From assembly GCF_027744825.2 (NCBI RefSeq), contig NC_071340.1, forward strand, positions 3,479,501-3,543,500: a DNA stretch of 64,000 nt, written 5' to 3'. Origin of the DNA: Synchiropus splendidus. Its lineage: Eukaryota > Chordata > Actinopteri > Syngnathiformes > Callionymidae. The position numbers were made by a program, and so were the translations under genes. Position 1 is the first letter of the stretch, and each line of letters begins with the position of its first letter. Under the pieces are notes generated by a model that worked only from the letters and a program-made list of their open reading frames with translations, did no database searches and was not told the origin of the DNA. Below are positions 42,519 to 55,684 of this stretch, in pieces.

Positions 42519-44583
42519 TTGGTATCCGGGGCGATGTCCGCGGCTTGTCTGTGGTTGCTGGCTGTGCTGATGGTGTCGGCGACGGTGGCTGTGGAGGTGC
42601 GGATAGCCCAGATGCCGACGTCGAGTCTTCAGCAGGGAACGGTCCGGATAGTAGATCCAGAGGTACTGAGGAAACCAGCGTCGATGTCTCCCACAAAGGC
42701 CGAGACCCAGAGGGGAGAGCTGAAACAGAATACCGACAACAATACAAATGTAAATACAATCTAGAAGCAAGACCTCGGATAGCAGTTAATATGATATTAA
42801 TATAAACAGAGTGTAAATGTAGGGATCTACTAAGGATCAACATTTAAAGCGTAAAAACAAATAGTAAATCACTAGTGTATACTGTCATTAAACCACATTA
42901 CAATTAGTAAAATCACGACCTCTAGTGGACGCCGTCGTTAAACCACATTTCAATTGGTAAAATCACCACCTCTAGTGGCCGCCGTCGTTAAAGCACATTA
43001 CAATTTGTAAAATCACGACCTCTAGCGGCCGCCGTCGTTAAACCACATTACAGTTAGTAAAATCACGACCTCTAGTGGACGCCGTCATTAAACCACATTA
43101 CAGTTAGTAAAATCACGACCTCTAGCGGCCGCTGTCGTTAAAGCACATTACAGTTAGTAAAATCACGACCTCTAGTGGCCGCCGTCGTTAAAGCACATTA
43201 CAATTAGTAAAATCACGACCTCTAGCGGCCGCCGTCGTTAAAGCACATTGCAGTTAGTAAAATCACGACCTCTAGCGGCCGATGTCGTTAAAGCACATTA
43301 CAGTTAGTAAAATCACGACCTCTAGCGGCCGCCGTCGTTAAAGCACATTACAATTAGTAAAATCACGACCTCTAGTGGCCGCTATCGTTAAAGCACATTA
43401 CAGTTAGTAAAATCACGACCTCTAGTGGCCGCCGTCGTTAAAGCATAGTGTAAATTAGTAATCCCGACCTCTAGTGGTCGCCATCGTTAAGGCATAGTGT
43501 GAAATAGTAATCGCGACCTCTAGCGGCCGCCGTCGTTAAAGCACATTACAGTTAGTAAAATCACGACCTCTAGCGGCCGCTGTCGTTAAAGCACATTACA
43601 ATTAGTAAAATTATGACCTCTAGTGGCCGCCGTCATTAAAGCACATTACAGTTAGTAAAATCACGACCTCTAGTGGCCGCCGTCGTTAAAGCACATTACA
43701 ATTAGTAAAATCACGACCTCTAGTGGACGCCGTCGTTAAACCACATTTCAATTGGTAAAATCCCGACCTCTAGTGGCCGCCGTCGTTAAAGCACATTACA
43801 ATTAGTAAAATCACGACCTCTAGCGGCCGCCGTCGTTAAACCACATTACAGTTAGTAAAATCACGACCTCTAGTGGACGCCGTCATTAAACCACATTACA
43901 GTTAGTAAAATCACGACCTCTAGCGGCCGCTGTCGTTAAAGCACATTACAATTAGTAAAATCACGACCTCTAGTGGCCGCCGTCGTTAAAGCACATTACA
44001 GTTAGTAAAATCACGACCTCTAGTGGCCGCCGTCGTTAAAGCACATTACAATTAGTAAAATCACGACCTCTAGCGGCCGCCGTCGTTAAAGCACATTGCA
44101 GTTAGTAAAATCACGACCTCCAGCGGCCGGCGTCGTTAAAGCTAATTACAGTTAGTAAAATCACGACCTCTAGCGGCCGCCGTCGTTAAAGCACATTACA
44201 ATTAGTAAAATCACGACCTCTAGTGGCCGCCGTCGTTAAAGCACATTACAGTTAGTAAAATCACGACCTCTAGTGGCCGCCGTCGTTAAAGCATAGTGTA
44301 AATTAGTAATCCCGACCTCTAGTGGTCGCCATCGTTAAAGCATAGTGTGAAATAGTAATCGCGACCTCTAGTGTCCGTCGTCGTTAAAGCATAGTAGTAA
44401 AATCACAATGACGGTTAGCAGCAACAGTTACTCAAACACCTTCAATAGTAAAATGACACCGTCTAAAAGCACATAGCCGGAACATAGACAAACCGCATTA
44501 CAGATAAAACACACACACACGCACACACACACGCACGCACGCACGTACGCGCACACACACACAAGTATTTCTTTCTTTTTGTT
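42519..44583 (-). repeat. Amplified cassette 6: exon 6' + longest array
   Basis: Exon 6' 42,519-42,719; array about 42,890-44,400 (about 30 units). The array-end variant (CATAGTGTAAATTAGTAATC) occurs internally near 43,443 and again near 44,292, so two arrays have been fused. Confidence 0.85.
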
Positions 44584-46014
44584 TTGGTATCCGGGGCGAT
44601 GTCCGCGACTTGTCTGTGGTTGCTGGCGGTGCTGATAGCCCAGATTCCGACGTCGAGTCTTCAGCAGGGAACGGTCCGGATAGTAGATCCAGAGGTACTG
44701 AGGAAACCGGCGTCGATGTCTCCCACAAAGGCCAAGACCCAGAGGGGAGAGCTGAAACAGAATACCGACAACAACACAAATGTAAATACAATCTAGAAGC
44801 AAGACCTCGGATAGCAGTTAATATGATATTAATATAAACAGAGTGTAAATGTAGGGATCTACTAAGGATCAACATTTAAAGCGTAAAAACAAATAGTAAA
44901 TCACTAGTGTATACTCTCATTAAACCACTTTACAATAAGTAAAATCACGACCTCTAGTGGACGCCGTCGTTAAAGCACATTACAATTAGTAAAATTACGA
45001 CCTCTAGTGGCCGCCGTCGTTAAAGCACATTACAGTAAGTAAAATCACGACCTCTAGCGGCCGCCGTCGTTAAAGCACATTACAGTTAGTAAAATCACGA
45101 CCTCTAGCGGCCGCTGTCGTTAAAGCACATTACAGTTAGTAAAATCACGACCTCTAGCGTCCGCCGTCGTTAAAGCACATTACAATTAGTAAAATCACGA
45201 CCTCTAGCGGCCGGTGTCGTTAAAGCACATTACAGTTAGTAAAATCACGACCTCTAGCGGCCGCCGTCGTTAAAGCACATTACAGTTAGTAAAATCACGA
45301 CCTCTAGTGGCCGCCGTCGTTAAAGCACATTACAGTTAGTAAAATCACGACCTCTAGTGGCCGCCGTCGTTAAAGCATAGTGTAAAATAGTAATCCCGAC
45401 CTCTAGTGGTCGCCGTCGTTAAGGCACAGTGTGAAATAGTAATCGCGACCTCTAGTGTCCGTCGTCGTTAAAGCATAGTAGTAAAATCACAATGACGCTT
45501 AGCAGCAACAGTTACTCTAACACCTTCAATAGTAAAATGACACCGTCTAAAAGCACATAGCCGGAACATAGACAAACCGCATTACAGATAAAACACACAC
45601 ACACGCACACACACACACACGCACGCACGTACGCGCACACACACACACACACACACACACAATAGCGAACATACAACCATTCAACTGATACTGAACGGTA
45701 GAGATGTGTTGAAAAAAATTGAGATTCGTATCTTACCAAACGTTGGTGTTGGTGTTGGTGTTGAAGCGACAGGTAGAAGGTGTGGCGTGCTCGTTGTCTT
45801 TGTATCTGTTTTCATGTGAAAAAATAAATAAATACAGCAGTGAAACGTAAACTATCACTCCAAAATGTTTTTTCCCACCTCCTATCAGCTGAGGCGTCTG
45901 GTGAGTTAAAGAATCAACGAGCGGGTGCCCTACTCCTTCGACCTCTGACTGATCGTCTGTTTTCATACGCACAGGCGTTGAATAAAACAAAAAACATAGG
46001 TAGTTAAATATAAA
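44584..46014 (-). repeat. Amplified cassette 7: exon 6' with 33-nt loss, array, exons 5, 4
   Basis: Exon 6' 44,584-44,751 lacks 33 nt (in frame); array about 44,930-45,485; exon 5 45,737-45,805; exon 4 45,879-45,956. The cassette is cut at about 46,014 and exon 3 is missing. Confidence 0.85.
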
Positions 46015-47193
46015 AAAGTAAAATCACGACCTCTAGTGGCCGCCGTCGTTAAAGCACATTACAGTTAGTAAAATCACGACCTCTAGTGGCCGCCATCGTT
46101 AAAGCACATTACAGTTAGTAAAATCACGACCTCTAGTGGCCGCCGTCGTTAAAGCACATTACAATTAGTAAAATCACGACCTCTAGCGGCCGCCGTCGTT
46201 AAAGCACATTGCAGTTAGTAAAATCACGACCTCTAGTGGCCGCCGTCGTTAAAGCACATTACAGTTAGTAAAATCACGACCTCTAGTGGCCGCCGTCGTT
46301 AAAGCATAGTGTAAAATAGTAATCCCGACCTCTAGTGGTCGCCATCGTTAAAGCATAGTGTGAAATAGTAATCTCGACCTCCCGTGGCCGCCGTCGTTAA
46401 AGCATAGTGTGAAATAGTAATCGCGACCTCTAGTGTCCGTCGTCGTTAAAGCATAGTAGTAAAATCACAATGACGCTTAGCAGCAACAGTTACTCTAACA
46501 CCTTCAATAGTAAAATGACACCGTCTAAAAGCACATAGCCGGAACATAGACAAACCGCATTACAGATAAAACACACACACACGCACGCACGCACGCACGT
46601 ACGCGCACACACACACACACACACACACACAATAGCGAACATACAACCATTCAACTGATACTGAACGGTAGAGATGTGTTGAAAAAAATTGAGATTCGTA
46701 TCTTACCAAACGTTGGTGTTGGTGTTGAAGCGACAGGTAGAAGGTGTGGCGTGCTCGTTGTCTTTGTATCTGTTTTCATGTGAAAAAATAAATAAATAAA
46801 TACAGCAGTGAAACGTAAACTATCACTCCAAAATGTTTTTTCCCACCTCCTATCAGCTGAGGCGTCTGGTGAGTTAAAGAATCAACGAGCGGGTGCCCTA
46901 CTCCTTCGACCTCTGACTGATCGTCTGTTTTCATACGCACAGGTGTTGAATAAAACAAAAAACATCGGTAGTTAAATATAAAATACATCGACAGACTGTG
47001 GTTAAAATACTTTTTTTTTATTGAACTGAATGTTTTGCTCTCACCGTTGAACAGTTGGAGCGACCCGTTCAATGAATGATCAGCATCCACAGGGTCCGGA
47101 TGACTTCCCGGTCGTGTCTGATTTCCGGGTTCCAGGTGATCTTTTCATGCACACACACACACACACACACACATGTATTTCTTTCTTTTTGTT
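46015..47193 (-). repeat. Amplified cassette 8: array, exons 5, 4, 3 (no exon 6')
   Basis: The array starts abruptly at about 46,015-46,470. Exon 5 46,707-46,769 is 63 nt, one GGTGTT hexamer shorter than its sisters. Exon 4 46,847-46,924; exon 3 47,045-47,140. Confidence 0.85.
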
Positions 47194-48115
47194 TTGGTAT
47201 CCGGGGCGATGTCCGCGGCTTGTCTGTGGTTGCTGGCTGTGCTGATGGTGTCGGCGACGGTGGCTGTGGAGGTGCGGATAGCCCACATGCCGACGTCGAG
47301 TCTTCAGCAGGGAACGGTCCGGATAGTAGATCCAGAGGTACTGAGGAAACCGGCGTCGATGTCTCCCACAAAGGCCAAGACCCAGAGGGGAGAGCTGAAA
47401 CAGAATACCGACAACAGTACAAATGTAAATACAATCTAGAAGCAAGACCTCGGATAGCAGTTAATATGATATTAATATAAACAGAGTGTAAATGTAGGGA
47501 TCTACTAAGGATCAACATTTAAAGCGTAAAAACAAATAGTAAATCACTAGTGTATACTGTCATTAAACCACATTATAATTAGTAAAATCACGACCTCTAG
47601 TGGCCGCCGTCGTTAAAGCACATTACAGTTAGTAAAATCACGACCTCTAGTGGCCGCCGTCGTTAAAGCACATTACAATTAGTAAAATCACGACCTCTAG
47701 CGGCCGCCGTCGTTAAACCACATAACAGTTAGTAAAATCACCACCTCTAGCGGCCGCCGTCGTTAAAGCACATTACAGTTAGTAAAATCACGACCTCTAG
47801 CGGCCGACGTCATTAAAGCACATTACAGTTTAGTAAAATCACGACCTCTAGCGGCCGCCGTCGTTAAAGCACATTACAATTAGTAAAATCACGACCTCTA
47901 GTGGCCGCCGTCGTTAAACCATAGTGTGAAATAGTAATCGCGACCTCTAGTGTCCGTCGTCGTTAAAGCATAGTAGTAAAATCACAATGACGCTTAGCAG
48001 CAACAGTTACTCAAACACCTTCAATAGTAAAATGACACCGTCTAAAAGCACACAGCCGGAACATAGACAAACCGCATTACAGATAAAACACACACACACG
48101 CGCACGCACGCACGT

Positions 48116-48162
<47 letters not shown>

Positions 48163-48683
48163 AGCGAACATACAACCATTCAACTGATACTGAACGGTAG
48201 AGATGTGTTGAAAAAAATTGAGATTCGTATCTTACCAAACGTTGGTGTTGGTGTTGGTGTTGAAGCGACAGGTAGAAGGTGTGGCGTGCTCGTTGTCTTT
48301 GTATCTGTTTTCATGTGAAAAAATAAATAAATAAATACAGCAGTGAAACGTAAACTATCACTCCAAAATGTTTTTTCCCACCTCCTATCAGCTGAGGCGT
48401 CTGGTGAGTTAAAGAATCAACGAGCGGGTGCCCTCCTCCTTCGACCTCTGACTGATCGTCTGTTTTCATACGCACAGGCGTTGAATAAAACAAAAAACAT
48501 AGGTAGTTAAACATAAAATACATCGACAGACTGTGGTTAAAATACTTTTTTTTTATTGAACTGAATGTTTTGCTCTCACCGTTGAACAGTTGGAGCGACC
48601 CGTTCAATGAATGATCAGCATCCACAGGGTCCGGATGACTTCCCGGTCGTGTCTGATTTCCGGGTTCCGGGTGATCTTTTCAT

Positions 48684-48728
<45 letters not shown>

Positions 48729-48819
48729 CACACATACGCATGTATATACACTTAATAAATACCGCTATTCTTTACCTAGTTATCGTAATTATGATTAGAA
48801 TCGCTGTCTCCTTCTCACC
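47194..48819 (-). repeat. Amplified cassette 9: exon 6', array, exons 5, 4, 3
   Basis: Exon 6' 47,194-47,394; array about 47,560-47,985; exon 5 48,236-48,304; exon 4 48,382-48,459; exon 3 48,580-48,675; (CA)n about 48,685-48,733. Exon 2 follows. Confidence 0.85.
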
Positions 48820-49096
48820 AATGACTCGCGCCGGTCCTGTCTTCCGTGCCGAATTATACCGTCGCTTACGGCTCAGAGAGCGTTGGTTACTCCCCTTCGC
48901 TCGATTTCCTGTACTCGGCCCCGGACGAACTCGTCCTCGCTGTCGATTATTATAATACACGGCGTGTTCTGAGCCTCGGTGCCGCTGTCTTGAAGACTCG
49001 CTCTCGGAGTCACAGCCGACAGATCCGCACGGGCATCTCCGTCTTCAAAAGTTACACGCATTAACCGCTCAAGCTCCTCAGCGCCGATCAGTGGAT
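48820..49096 (-). pseudogene. Exon 2 of the left-arm gene, truncated by the gypsy insertion
   Basis: The donor side (48,820) is intact. The SIM-like I-I-I-I-D-S-E-D-E motif is kept, but a frameshift follows it, so the frame no longer reaches the donor correctly. The 5' side stops at CTGATC (about 49,096), where gypsy-side sequence begins; the first 40 or so bases of the exon are lost. Confidence 0.8.
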
Positions 49097-49177
49097 CGCC
49101 GGACATCTTGAGCACCACCAATGGATGTTTTAAGTGTTGTTATAGTTAACAACTGTAATTAATCAAATCCCATACAT

Positions 49178-52100
49178 TTAATAGCCCCACACTGTTGGTA
49201 CCTGAATAAAGTTGTAGTGTGTTCCTGGTACAACAGAGTAAGGACCACATGATAACATGGCATTTGCTGTCAGTCCCCAAGGCTGGTATGACGGTTGACC
49301 AAAAGTATCATACGTAAACCTCTCCCTCGGCCTTATGGTTCGATTGGACCTTCTAGCAGGCGGATTGTCCGTCAGTGGCGTGTCCCTATCAGGTTCAACC
49401 ATCTCATCTGCTTTTTCATGTGGTTCCTCAACTCCAGTTAAGTCTGTCCTTTCATGAAGTGTTTCACTTTCATCAGGCGGTGTGGTCAATATTTGTACTG
49501 GTTCCGAAGCAATCAGCGGAACACTCTCTCTTTGGTCCTCCCCTGATTCTGTTATCTGTCTAAGAGGCTGAAATTCAGGTGCCATTGCTCTAAGCTCTCT
49601 GCGAGATTCGGGTTGAGGTACCCGACGTCTAACTGTGCTTCTAGAATACAATGGTACAAGTCGTAAGCTGTACGACAACTCTTCCTCTTCAACAGAATCA
49701 TCAGAATCTAGTTCTTCTGCTTCCTTACTGTTCGCTTTGGTCTTACTCATTTGTTTTAGATTCTTTCCTGCATGAGGGCGCATCTCCAGCTCAACTGGCA
49801 AATCATTCACAAGCAACAGAAGGTTACGATGCAGCACACGAGCAGTTTTGTCTCCCTTTTCAGCCTGAACCCTGTACACCGGCCCATCCCCAACCTTCTC
49901 AATAACCCTGTGAACAATCTCTTCCCAATAAGAGCGGAGTTTGCCTGGTCCACCTCTTTCTGACAGGTTTCTTACAAGCACCCTATCTCCTGGCTGCAGT
50001 GGAATCCCATTAACACCACGGTCATAATTTCTTTTTCCTCGGGCCGAACATTTCTTGCTGTTCTCTGAGGCGATCTTGTAAGCTGCCTGCATTCGAGAAG
50101 CCCACTTTTGCGCATATTCCCTTTGATTTGACATTTCCTCCTCGGTGTTCAAGCCAAAAAGCAAGTCAATGGGCAATCGTGGAGCTCTGCCATACAGGAG
50201 AAAAAACGGGGAATAACCTGTTGCTTCGTGCCTCGTACAATTGTATGCATGCACGATCTGCGGCAAGTGGTCTTTCCATTCAATCTTTCGATCCTCTTGC
50301 AGAGTGCGAAGCATTTGCAAAAGTGTTCTGTTTAGACGCTCAACAGGGTTACCCTGTGGGTGGTATGGAGTAGTTCGGGAATGAGAGATACCAGACAGTT
50401 GTTGGAGTCGCTTGAATAAACTGTTCTCCAATTCTCGACCTTGATCATGGTGGAGCCTTTCGGGATATCCAAAGTGAGGGATGAAATCACTGAATATTTT
50501 CTCAGCTGCTGTCTTACCAGACTTATTCTTCGTCGGATAGGCTTGCGCAAAGCGAGTAAAATGATCAACGATGACCAAGATATACTCAAAGCCTCCTTTG
50601 CTTGGTTCGAGGTGGAGATAGTCAATTGAAACTAGTTCAAATGGACTACTGGTTGTTTTTGAACTCATGGGAGCCTTTTGTGGTCTGGTGGGTCTCTTCT
50701 GCTTGATACAGGAGCATTGGCGAGTCACATAGTTTTCTATGTCACGCTGCATGAATGGCCAATAAAACCTTTGTCTAGCCAGATGGATCACTTTATCAGA
50801 ACCCACATGACCCATGTCATCGTGCAGATGTTTTAGCACCAACGATTTCCACTTGCTTGGTAGGACAAGTTGTTTCCATTTGCCTGCCAGCCTATACAGC
50901 ATGCCTTTATCAAGTTTTAACTTTTTCCACTCACGTACGAGTCTTTTCGTCTCTTCTCCCAGGTGTCTTTTCTCTTGAGGATTCCATCCACTCTTTTTCA
51001 ACATTATCACTTCACTGATTGCTGCGTCATCCATCTGGGCAACTTGGATGTCCTCAGAGGTGAAAGTTGGACTTGTGATAACTGGATCATAATCACAGCC
51101 AGATGATATGTGCAGTTCTGCCATCCATGGTACCTCATTTTCCTCAATGGCTTTATTTCCTTGCCAGATGGTGGAGATCAAGTCTGGGGGTAGGATTTCA
51201 GTATACTCCCCGAGATGTCCTTCAAGTTTCACAGGATAACGTGATAGTGTGTCTGCATCAATGTTGTTTCTTCCTGGTCTGTACTTGATAGTGAAGTGGA
51301 AGTCCGCCAACTCACCCACCCAACGATAGCCAACTGCATTCAACTTAGCTGAGCTTAGCACATACGTCAATGGGTTATTGTCGGTGTAAACGGCGAATGT
51401 TGGAGCATAATAGAGATAATCTCTAAACTTGTCACAGATGGCCCACTTTAATGCCAGAAACTCAAGCTTGCCAGAATGCAGGTGGTAATTCTTTTCAGCA
51501 GGTGTAAGCGCTCTGGACCCATAAGCAATGACTCGAAGCTTACCCCCTTGATTTTGGTAAAGCACAGCTCCCAGGCCCTCACTACATGCATCTGTATTCA
51601 GAATAAAAGGTAAGTTGAAATCTGGATAGGCCAAGATGGGAGGATTTGTCAACACATCTACCAGACGAGCTACAACAGCACTGTGCTCAGATGTCCAGTT
51701 GACAGGTGGCTTCGATGGAAGTTGTCCAGATTTGTTACTTCGTCTCCTGGATTTGAATGACTTGTCTCCAACAACCCTTTGACTAGTGTCACTGCAACTC
51801 TCTTGTAGCTTATACAGTGGCCTTGCAATTCTGGAAAAGTCCTGCACGAAAGATCTGTAATAGCCAAGGAAGCCTAGCAGGGCTCTGACATCCCCCACAT
51901 TCTTTGGTTCCCTGTTTTTGAGTTGCAAAACAGCTTCTATGTCTTTGGGATCAATTTGTACACCTTCACTCGTCACAAGACGACCAACATATCTCACCTG
52001 TCTTCTGAACATCTCACATTTCTTTGGACGCAACTTGATTCCATTCTCTCTTAAGCGGCTGAGTACCCGCCTCAGGTCCTCTACATGTTCATGGAATGTC

Positions 52101-53773
52101 TTGGAAAAACAAAGCACATCATCTAGATATGGTGAACAGCATTCATCACGCAAGCCATCTAGGACACCTTCCATACATCTTTGGAAAGCTGCCGGCGCAT
52201 TGCTCAGACCAAACGGAAGACGGAGCCACTCGTATAACCCCCACGGAGTACTAAATGCAGTGACATGTCTGGAGTCCTCATCAACAAAACCCTGGTGGTA
52301 AGCGCTTCCCTGGTCAAGTATCGAGAACCAGGAATAGCCTCCCAGGTTATCCAGCAGCTCCTGAATACGTGGAAGTGGATGACGGTCAGGTCTGGTCTTG
52401 CGATTTAACTCTCTATAATCTACACACAAACGTAAGCTCTTGTCTTTCTTTCTCACACAGACAACAGGGGATGAGTATGACGATGTTGATTTTCTTATCC
52501 AACCATGGTCCAGTAAGTTCTGCACATAGTCTTTGACCTCTTTATACAAAGGTTTCGGTATTGAGTTGTAACGCTTTTGGACTGGCGTCTCATCACTGAG
52601 CTGTATCTTGAGTTGCAGGTTTGGAATGCAACCAATGTCTGAATCATTTTGAGCAAATACGTCTGATTCATCATATAGCATTTCTCTTGCTATTTGTTGC
52701 TCATCCTCTTCGAGGTGTGACAAATCGACAGGTGGATGCCACTTTTCTCTGGTCACATCCGCAGGTTGTTGACTTCTAAACTGAGCTGAACAAGTCTGCA
52801 CAACAGGACGCAGCTTGGACTTTGGGTTTTCACCAGTGTGACTGAGAGATTTGATTTGAGTGACTTCCATAAGTGTGCCCAGAATCGTTCTCTGTGCCAG
52901 GTAAATGTCACGTTGAGTAAAATTCTGAACAGGGATTCTGACAATTTTGGAAGCACCTCGGCCAACATCTACAAGAGTAGGAAAACAATCTAACCCATCC
53001 GGACAGCTGTTCTCCATCGCAGGCTCAAACAACACAGTTCCCCCTTCTGGGCATTCTCTGACTCTACAACGAACCTCAAAGATTTGACCAGCTGGTACTT
53101 TCACTCCTTTCCTCCCAACTCGCACACTACACTGAAGAGGTGTTTCCTCAGAAGTTTGCATCTGAAGGGCAGTAGTTAAAGATTCAACTGTACTCTCACT
53201 GGCACTCATTGCTTCCTTGAGTATGGCAGTAACATCAACTTTATCACCATGCTCTTTGTTTTCTTTGAGAATCTCAGTGATGACGTTGCTCCCAAGAATA
53301 GCACAGTTAACACCATTACGACTAATCAAAAGAGGCACCTGAATTTCAGCATGTCCATGGTTCTCACTGCGTATTTGGAGTTCGACAATAGCCCACCCGT
53401 CAAAGGGAACCTCTGTGCCATTAGCGGCTGATATCTTCAGTGGCTGTTCTGTAAGCAGAGATTCAAGTGACAGAATTTCAATGTTGGGCAATGCGTTCCT
53501 GACAAACTCCCTCCCCACCATAGTAACCTGAGCCCCTGAGTCTAACAGCATCTGTATTGGCACCCCATTAATGGCACATGAGACCATGCATCGCTTACCA
53601 ATTAGCTGTGCCACACGCTTCTTCTGTATAGGTTGACATCCTTTGTTGGATTTAACAGGTGTAATGTTCCTAAATGAGTCAACCTGTTCCTGAGGCTTCT
53701 TACGGGAGTCGGTCACTGGCAGCCTCGCTCCAGTGACCTCTTCGTGTTTCCCGAAATGTTTCTTTGCAAACAT
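49178..53773 (-). CDS. pol: Gypsy Pol polyprotein (protease, RT, RNase H, integrase)
   Basis: This uninterrupted 1531-codon frame is reached by -1 frameshifting from gag. The aspartic protease has L-L-D-S-G-A-Q-V-T. Reverse transcriptase has L-P-F-G-L-S-N-A-P and the catalytic Y-L-D-D. RNase H has [11 protein letters not shown] and A-D-T-L-S-R. Integrase has an HHCC-like finger (H-x3-H ... C-x2-C region partly altered), then D in S-I-D-Y-L, D in H-D-Q-G-R-E and E in V-E-R-L-N-R. The C-terminal tail is acidic and of unknown role. No stops or frameshifts are seen, so it is young. Confidence 0.95.
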   Translation of the reverse strand: MFAKKHFGKHEEVTGARLPVTDSRKKPQEQVDSFRNITPVKSNKGCQPIQKKRVAQLIGKRCMVSCAINGVPIQMLLDSGAQVTMVGREFVRNALPNIEILSLESLLTEQPLKISAANGTEVPFDGWAIVELQIRSENHGHAEIQVPLLISRNGVNCAILGSNVITEILKENKEHGDKVDVTAILKEAMSASESTVESLTTALQMQTSEETPLQCSVRVGRKGVKVPAGQIFEVRCRVRECPEGGTVLFEPAMENSCPDGLDCFPTLVDVGRGASKIVRIPVQNFTQRDIYLAQRTILGTLMEVTQIKSLSHTGENPKSKLRPVVQTCSAQFRSQQPADVTREKWHPPVDLSHLEEDEQQIAREMLYDESDVFAQNDSDIGCIPNLQLKIQLSDETPVQKRYNSIPKPLYKEVKDYVQNLLDHGWIRKSTSSYSSPVVCVRKKDKSLRLCVDYRELNRKTRPDRHPLPRIQELLDNLGGYSWFSILDQGSAYHQGFVDEDSRHVTAFSTPWGLYEWLRLPFGLSNAPAAFQRCMEGVLDGLRDECCSPYLDDVLCFSKTFHEHVEDLRRVLSRLRENGIKLRPKKCEMFRRQVRYVGRLVTSEGVQIDPKDIEAVLQLKNREPKNVGDVRALLGFLGYYRSFVQDFSRIARPLYKLQESCSDTSQRVVGDKSFKSRRRSNKSGQLPSKPPVNWTSEHSAVVARLVDVLTNPPILAYPDFNLPFILNTDACSEGLGAVLYQNQGGKLRVIAYGSRALTPAEKNYHLHSGKLEFLALKWAICDKFRDYLYYAPTFAVYTDNNPLTYVLSSAKLNAVGYRWVGELADFHFTIKYRPGRNNIDADTLSRYPVKLEGHLGEYTEILPPDLISTIWQGNKAIEENEVPWMAELHISSGCDYDPVITSPTFTSEDIQVAQMDDAAISEVIMLKKSGWNPQEKRHLGEETKRLVREWKKLKLDKGMLYRLAGKWKQLVLPSKWKSLVLKHLHDDMGHVGSDKVIHLARQRFYWPFMQRDIENYVTRQCSCIKQKRPTRPQKAPMSSKTTSSPFELVSIDYLHLEPSKGGFEYILVIVDHFTRFAQAYPTKNKSGKTAAEKIFSDFIPHFGYPERLHHDQGRELENSLFKRLQQLSGISHSRTTPYHPQGNPVERLNRTLLQMLRTLQEDRKIEWKDHLPQIVHAYNCTRHEATGYSPFFLLYGRAPRLPIDLLFGLNTEEEMSNQREYAQKWASRMQAAYKIASENSKKCSARGKRNYDRGVNGIPLQPGDRVLVRNLSERGGPGKLRSYWEEIVHRVIEKVGDGPVYRVQAEKGDKTARVLHRNLLLLVNDLPVELEMRPHAGKNLKQMSKTKANSKEAEELDSDDSVEEEELSYSLRLVPLYSRSTVRRRVPQPESRRELRAMAPEFQPLRQITESGEDQRESVPLIASEPVQILTTPPDESETLHERTDLTGVEEPHEKADEMVEPDRDTPLTDNPPARRSNRTIRPRERFTYDTFGQPSYQPWGLTANAMLSCGPYSVVPGTHYNFIQVPTVWGY
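53711..53752 (-). promoter_or_regulatory. -1 ribosomal frameshift signal (GGGAAAC + hairpin)
   Basis: On the minus strand the heptamer G-GGA-AAC (53,752-53,746) is in the gag frame as required for -1 slippage. After a 7-nt spacer comes a perfect 9-bp stem, GGTCACTGG (53,738-53,730) pairing with CCAGTGACC (53,719-53,711), around a 10-nt loop. The gag stop TGA lies in the second arm. Slippage puts ribosomes in the pol frame. Confidence 0.85.
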
Positions 53774-55248
53774 CCAACTGCTCTATGACCAGCTTGGCCA
53801 CAAATGAAACAGTGAGGACAATTTAAATTGTTTGCTTGAATGCAGTCAGGACACCTGCCCCTTGTTTCCTTTGTGGGTGTCTGGGTCCTACCTGGGGGAG
53901 GACAAGGTCTCATCGAACTCACTGGTTCACTTGGTCTTACTACTTGAGCTAAATGTTGAGTCAATGATGTCACTTGGGCAGTCAGTTCCAGAATAGCAGC
54001 ACGATTAGCTTGAAGCTCAGAATCAACTCTGGAGTGCTTATTCTGATCAGCCTTGGGCTGCTTAGTTTGATCAATCTGCTCAACAGTGTCATGTTGAATG
54101 GTACTTACTGTTATCGGTCGGGTTTTGACTACTGTAGTAAGGCGTCGTAATCTCTCAGTTTCCTCATTGGTGGACTTGGTGATCTGCTCCAAAAGGAAGT
54201 CGTCACTGACCGGCAGGTCTGACAGGAAACGTTTGATATCACGACGAACATGGGTGTTTTTTTCATTCAAACCTTGGTAAAGAGTATGAAGGAAAGTTCC
54301 CTGTACAAGCTTTCGGTCATAACAAAACTCTGCACTAGGTTGCTGTGATTCGAACAAAACTCGCTGCTTTAGACCCATCAGTCTGTACAGAAACTGCTGT
54401 GGGCTTTCTCTGTCATGCTGTCTTGCAGTACTAAGTTCCTGAAAGAGCTCAGTGCTGCTCTTGTCTCCTATATGTGAACGAAGAAACCGTTTTAGTTCAT
54501 CCAGGGTCAAGTCATCTTTGTTGGCCAACATCTCTCTGAAGGTACCAGGTTTTGTGATCTTAATTACAGTGCGTAGTATCTCTCTCTCACTAAACCCTTC
54601 TTGCAATCCTTCGTCCATCTGTTTACAAAGACAACTGAATGACACTTCAGACCCTGTGTCAGAAATCTGACCACCATGAATTTTAAACTCTCTGCGTGGA
54701 AGCAGAGCTGTCACATCCGTAAATCTCACCAACTGTTCCCCAGCATGAGAAGGGTTGGCACTATCGAACCGAACACCGTTGGCACCATTACCGTCCAGAT
54801 GCACTGGCGATGTGATGAGGTGGCTCCGATGTGGTGGTGAATGAGAGTTGTTGTCCGTTGTAGGTGTTGATATCTGGACGTCTCTATTCTTGGCTGATGA
54901 TGCCGAAGCGGCTGGTTGGCCAGTAGATGTCGTCTTTTCCACCTGGTGAGTTGGCACCTCTTCTGTCATTCTGGATCCTTCATCTCTGTCGAACAGCAGG
55001 TGATTCTGTAGGTCTTCGAGATAGAGGAGTTGAGCCATGCCTTCATCTTCGAGGTCTCTCAATCTTTCCCCTCTGAGGTAATCAACAATCATGTCATAAA
55101 GTTCTAGCTCAGTCAGATTAGCCAGAGTTTCCCTTTCTTCACCATCATCCATTGCACTTGCAAAAGCTTGAAGCTGGCTCAATCTCAATTCAGAGAGTCT
55201 CTTTTGGATCTTGAAAACCAGCATTCGCCGTGGGGTTGTAGTAGCCAT
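53713..55248 (-). CDS. gag: Gypsy Gag with one CCHC zinc knuckle
   Basis: This 511-aa structural protein forms the retrotransposon particle. A helical N-terminus (1-80) precedes a Ser/Thr-rich spacer. The capsid-like region lies at about 195-350. Near the end there are C-P-D-C, C-P-H-C and a CCHC knuckle, [14 protein letters not shown]. The frame overlaps pol by 61 nt and ends inside the frameshift hairpin. The ATG at 55,248 is about 120 nt downstream of the primer-binding site. Confidence 0.9.
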   Translation of the reverse strand: MATTTPRRMLVFKIQKRLSELRLSQLQAFASAMDDGEERETLANLTELELYDMIVDYLRGERLRDLEDEGMAQLLYLEDLQNHLLFDRDEGSRMTEEVPTHQVEKTTSTGQPAASASSAKNRDVQISTPTTDNNSHSPPHRSHLITSPVHLDGNGANGVRFDSANPSHAGEQLVRFTDVTALLPRREFKIHGGQISDTGSEVSFSCLCKQMDEGLQEGFSEREILRTVIKITKPGTFREMLANKDDLTLDELKRFLRSHIGDKSSTELFQELSTARQHDRESPQQFLYRLMGLKQRVLFESQQPSAEFCYDRKLVQGTFLHTLYQGLNEKNTHVRRDIKRFLSDLPVSDDFLLEQITKSTNEETERLRRLTTVVKTRPITVSTIQHDTVEQIDQTKQPKADQNKHSRVDSELQANRAAILELTAQVTSLTQHLAQVVRPSEPVSSMRPCPPPGRTQTPTKETRGRCPDCIQANNLNCPHCFICGQAGHRAVGCLQRNISGNTKRSLERGCQ

Positions 55249-55369
55249 CTTAGCGTAGAATCTATGTCCTCTACTCTCTGGATGACGCAGACTTTGCAGC
55301 CTTCCCTGAAGTGTCAGCCACTAGATCTCGGCGATGCTTACTTCTTCCCCACACCGACGATGCAACACG

Positions 55370-55387
55370 ATCCCGGACGAGCCCCCA
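55370..55387 (-). other. Primer-binding site for tRNA-Pro
   Basis: On the minus strand TGGGGGCTCGTCCGGGAT is the 18-nt complement of the tRNA-Pro 3' end used by several retroelements. It lies two bases downstream of the LTR end (…GGTAACA at 55,390). Confidence 0.9.
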
Positions 55388-55389
55388 AA

Positions 55390-55630
55390 TGTTACCGGCC
55401 TCAGATCTAGGGGTATCTGGTCGGCAACAATAGATTTCCGCGATATACGATGCAGAAAATCTGTGAAGCACATGAGAAGTCAGACACGGTTTCGTTCAGC
55501 TCAGTTGTTTACTGAGCTGCGCATGCGTCACTCATGTGCCTCACGGCGCATGTGCACCACCTCCTGGATAAATAACAATCCAACGTTTTCAAATGAACAA
55601 ATGGTGTTACTTTGAAAAATAGGGGGTGAA
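55390..55630 (-). repeat. Gypsy 5' LTR (single copy, outer edge uncertain)
   Basis: The inner edge ends in CA next to the primer-binding site. The outer edge cannot be fixed because the second LTR is missing; I place it between about 55,590 and 55,630. Confidence 0.6.
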
Positions 55631-55684
55631 TGTTTTTTTCTTCTTTTTCCTTACTAATTTTCTGGGCATTTTCTAACCCACAAC

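Larger units (their letters stand above)
49097..55630 (-). mobile_element. Ty3/gypsy LTR retrotransposon with intact gag and pol, 3' LTR missing
   Basis: On the minus strand the order is LTR remnant (from about 55,630 to 55,390), primer-binding site, gag and pol, with no env-like frame after pol. The downstream end has only about 80 bp after the pol stop and no second LTR. Against the uninterrupted arrangement at 58,565-59,179, about 260 bp of the left arm is missing at the site. A later deletion of the 3' LTR and flank explains this. Confidence 0.88.

Noticed and set aside
33838..48000. Regular repeats resembling a CRISPR array
   Set aside because: The full 50-bp unit is repeated head to tail without unique spacers, in an animal-type genome, and no cas genes are present. 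It is a minisatellite.
36503..48800. Many open frames rich in Val-Cys or His-Thr (for example 36,503-36,742)
   Set aside because: They are translations of (CA)n/(TG)n tracts and array DNA. They cross introns of the left-arm gene.
49097..49177. env gene or 3' LTR after gypsy pol
   Set aside because: Only about 80 bp remain before Polinton exon 2. No frame and no match to the 55,390-55,630 LTR.
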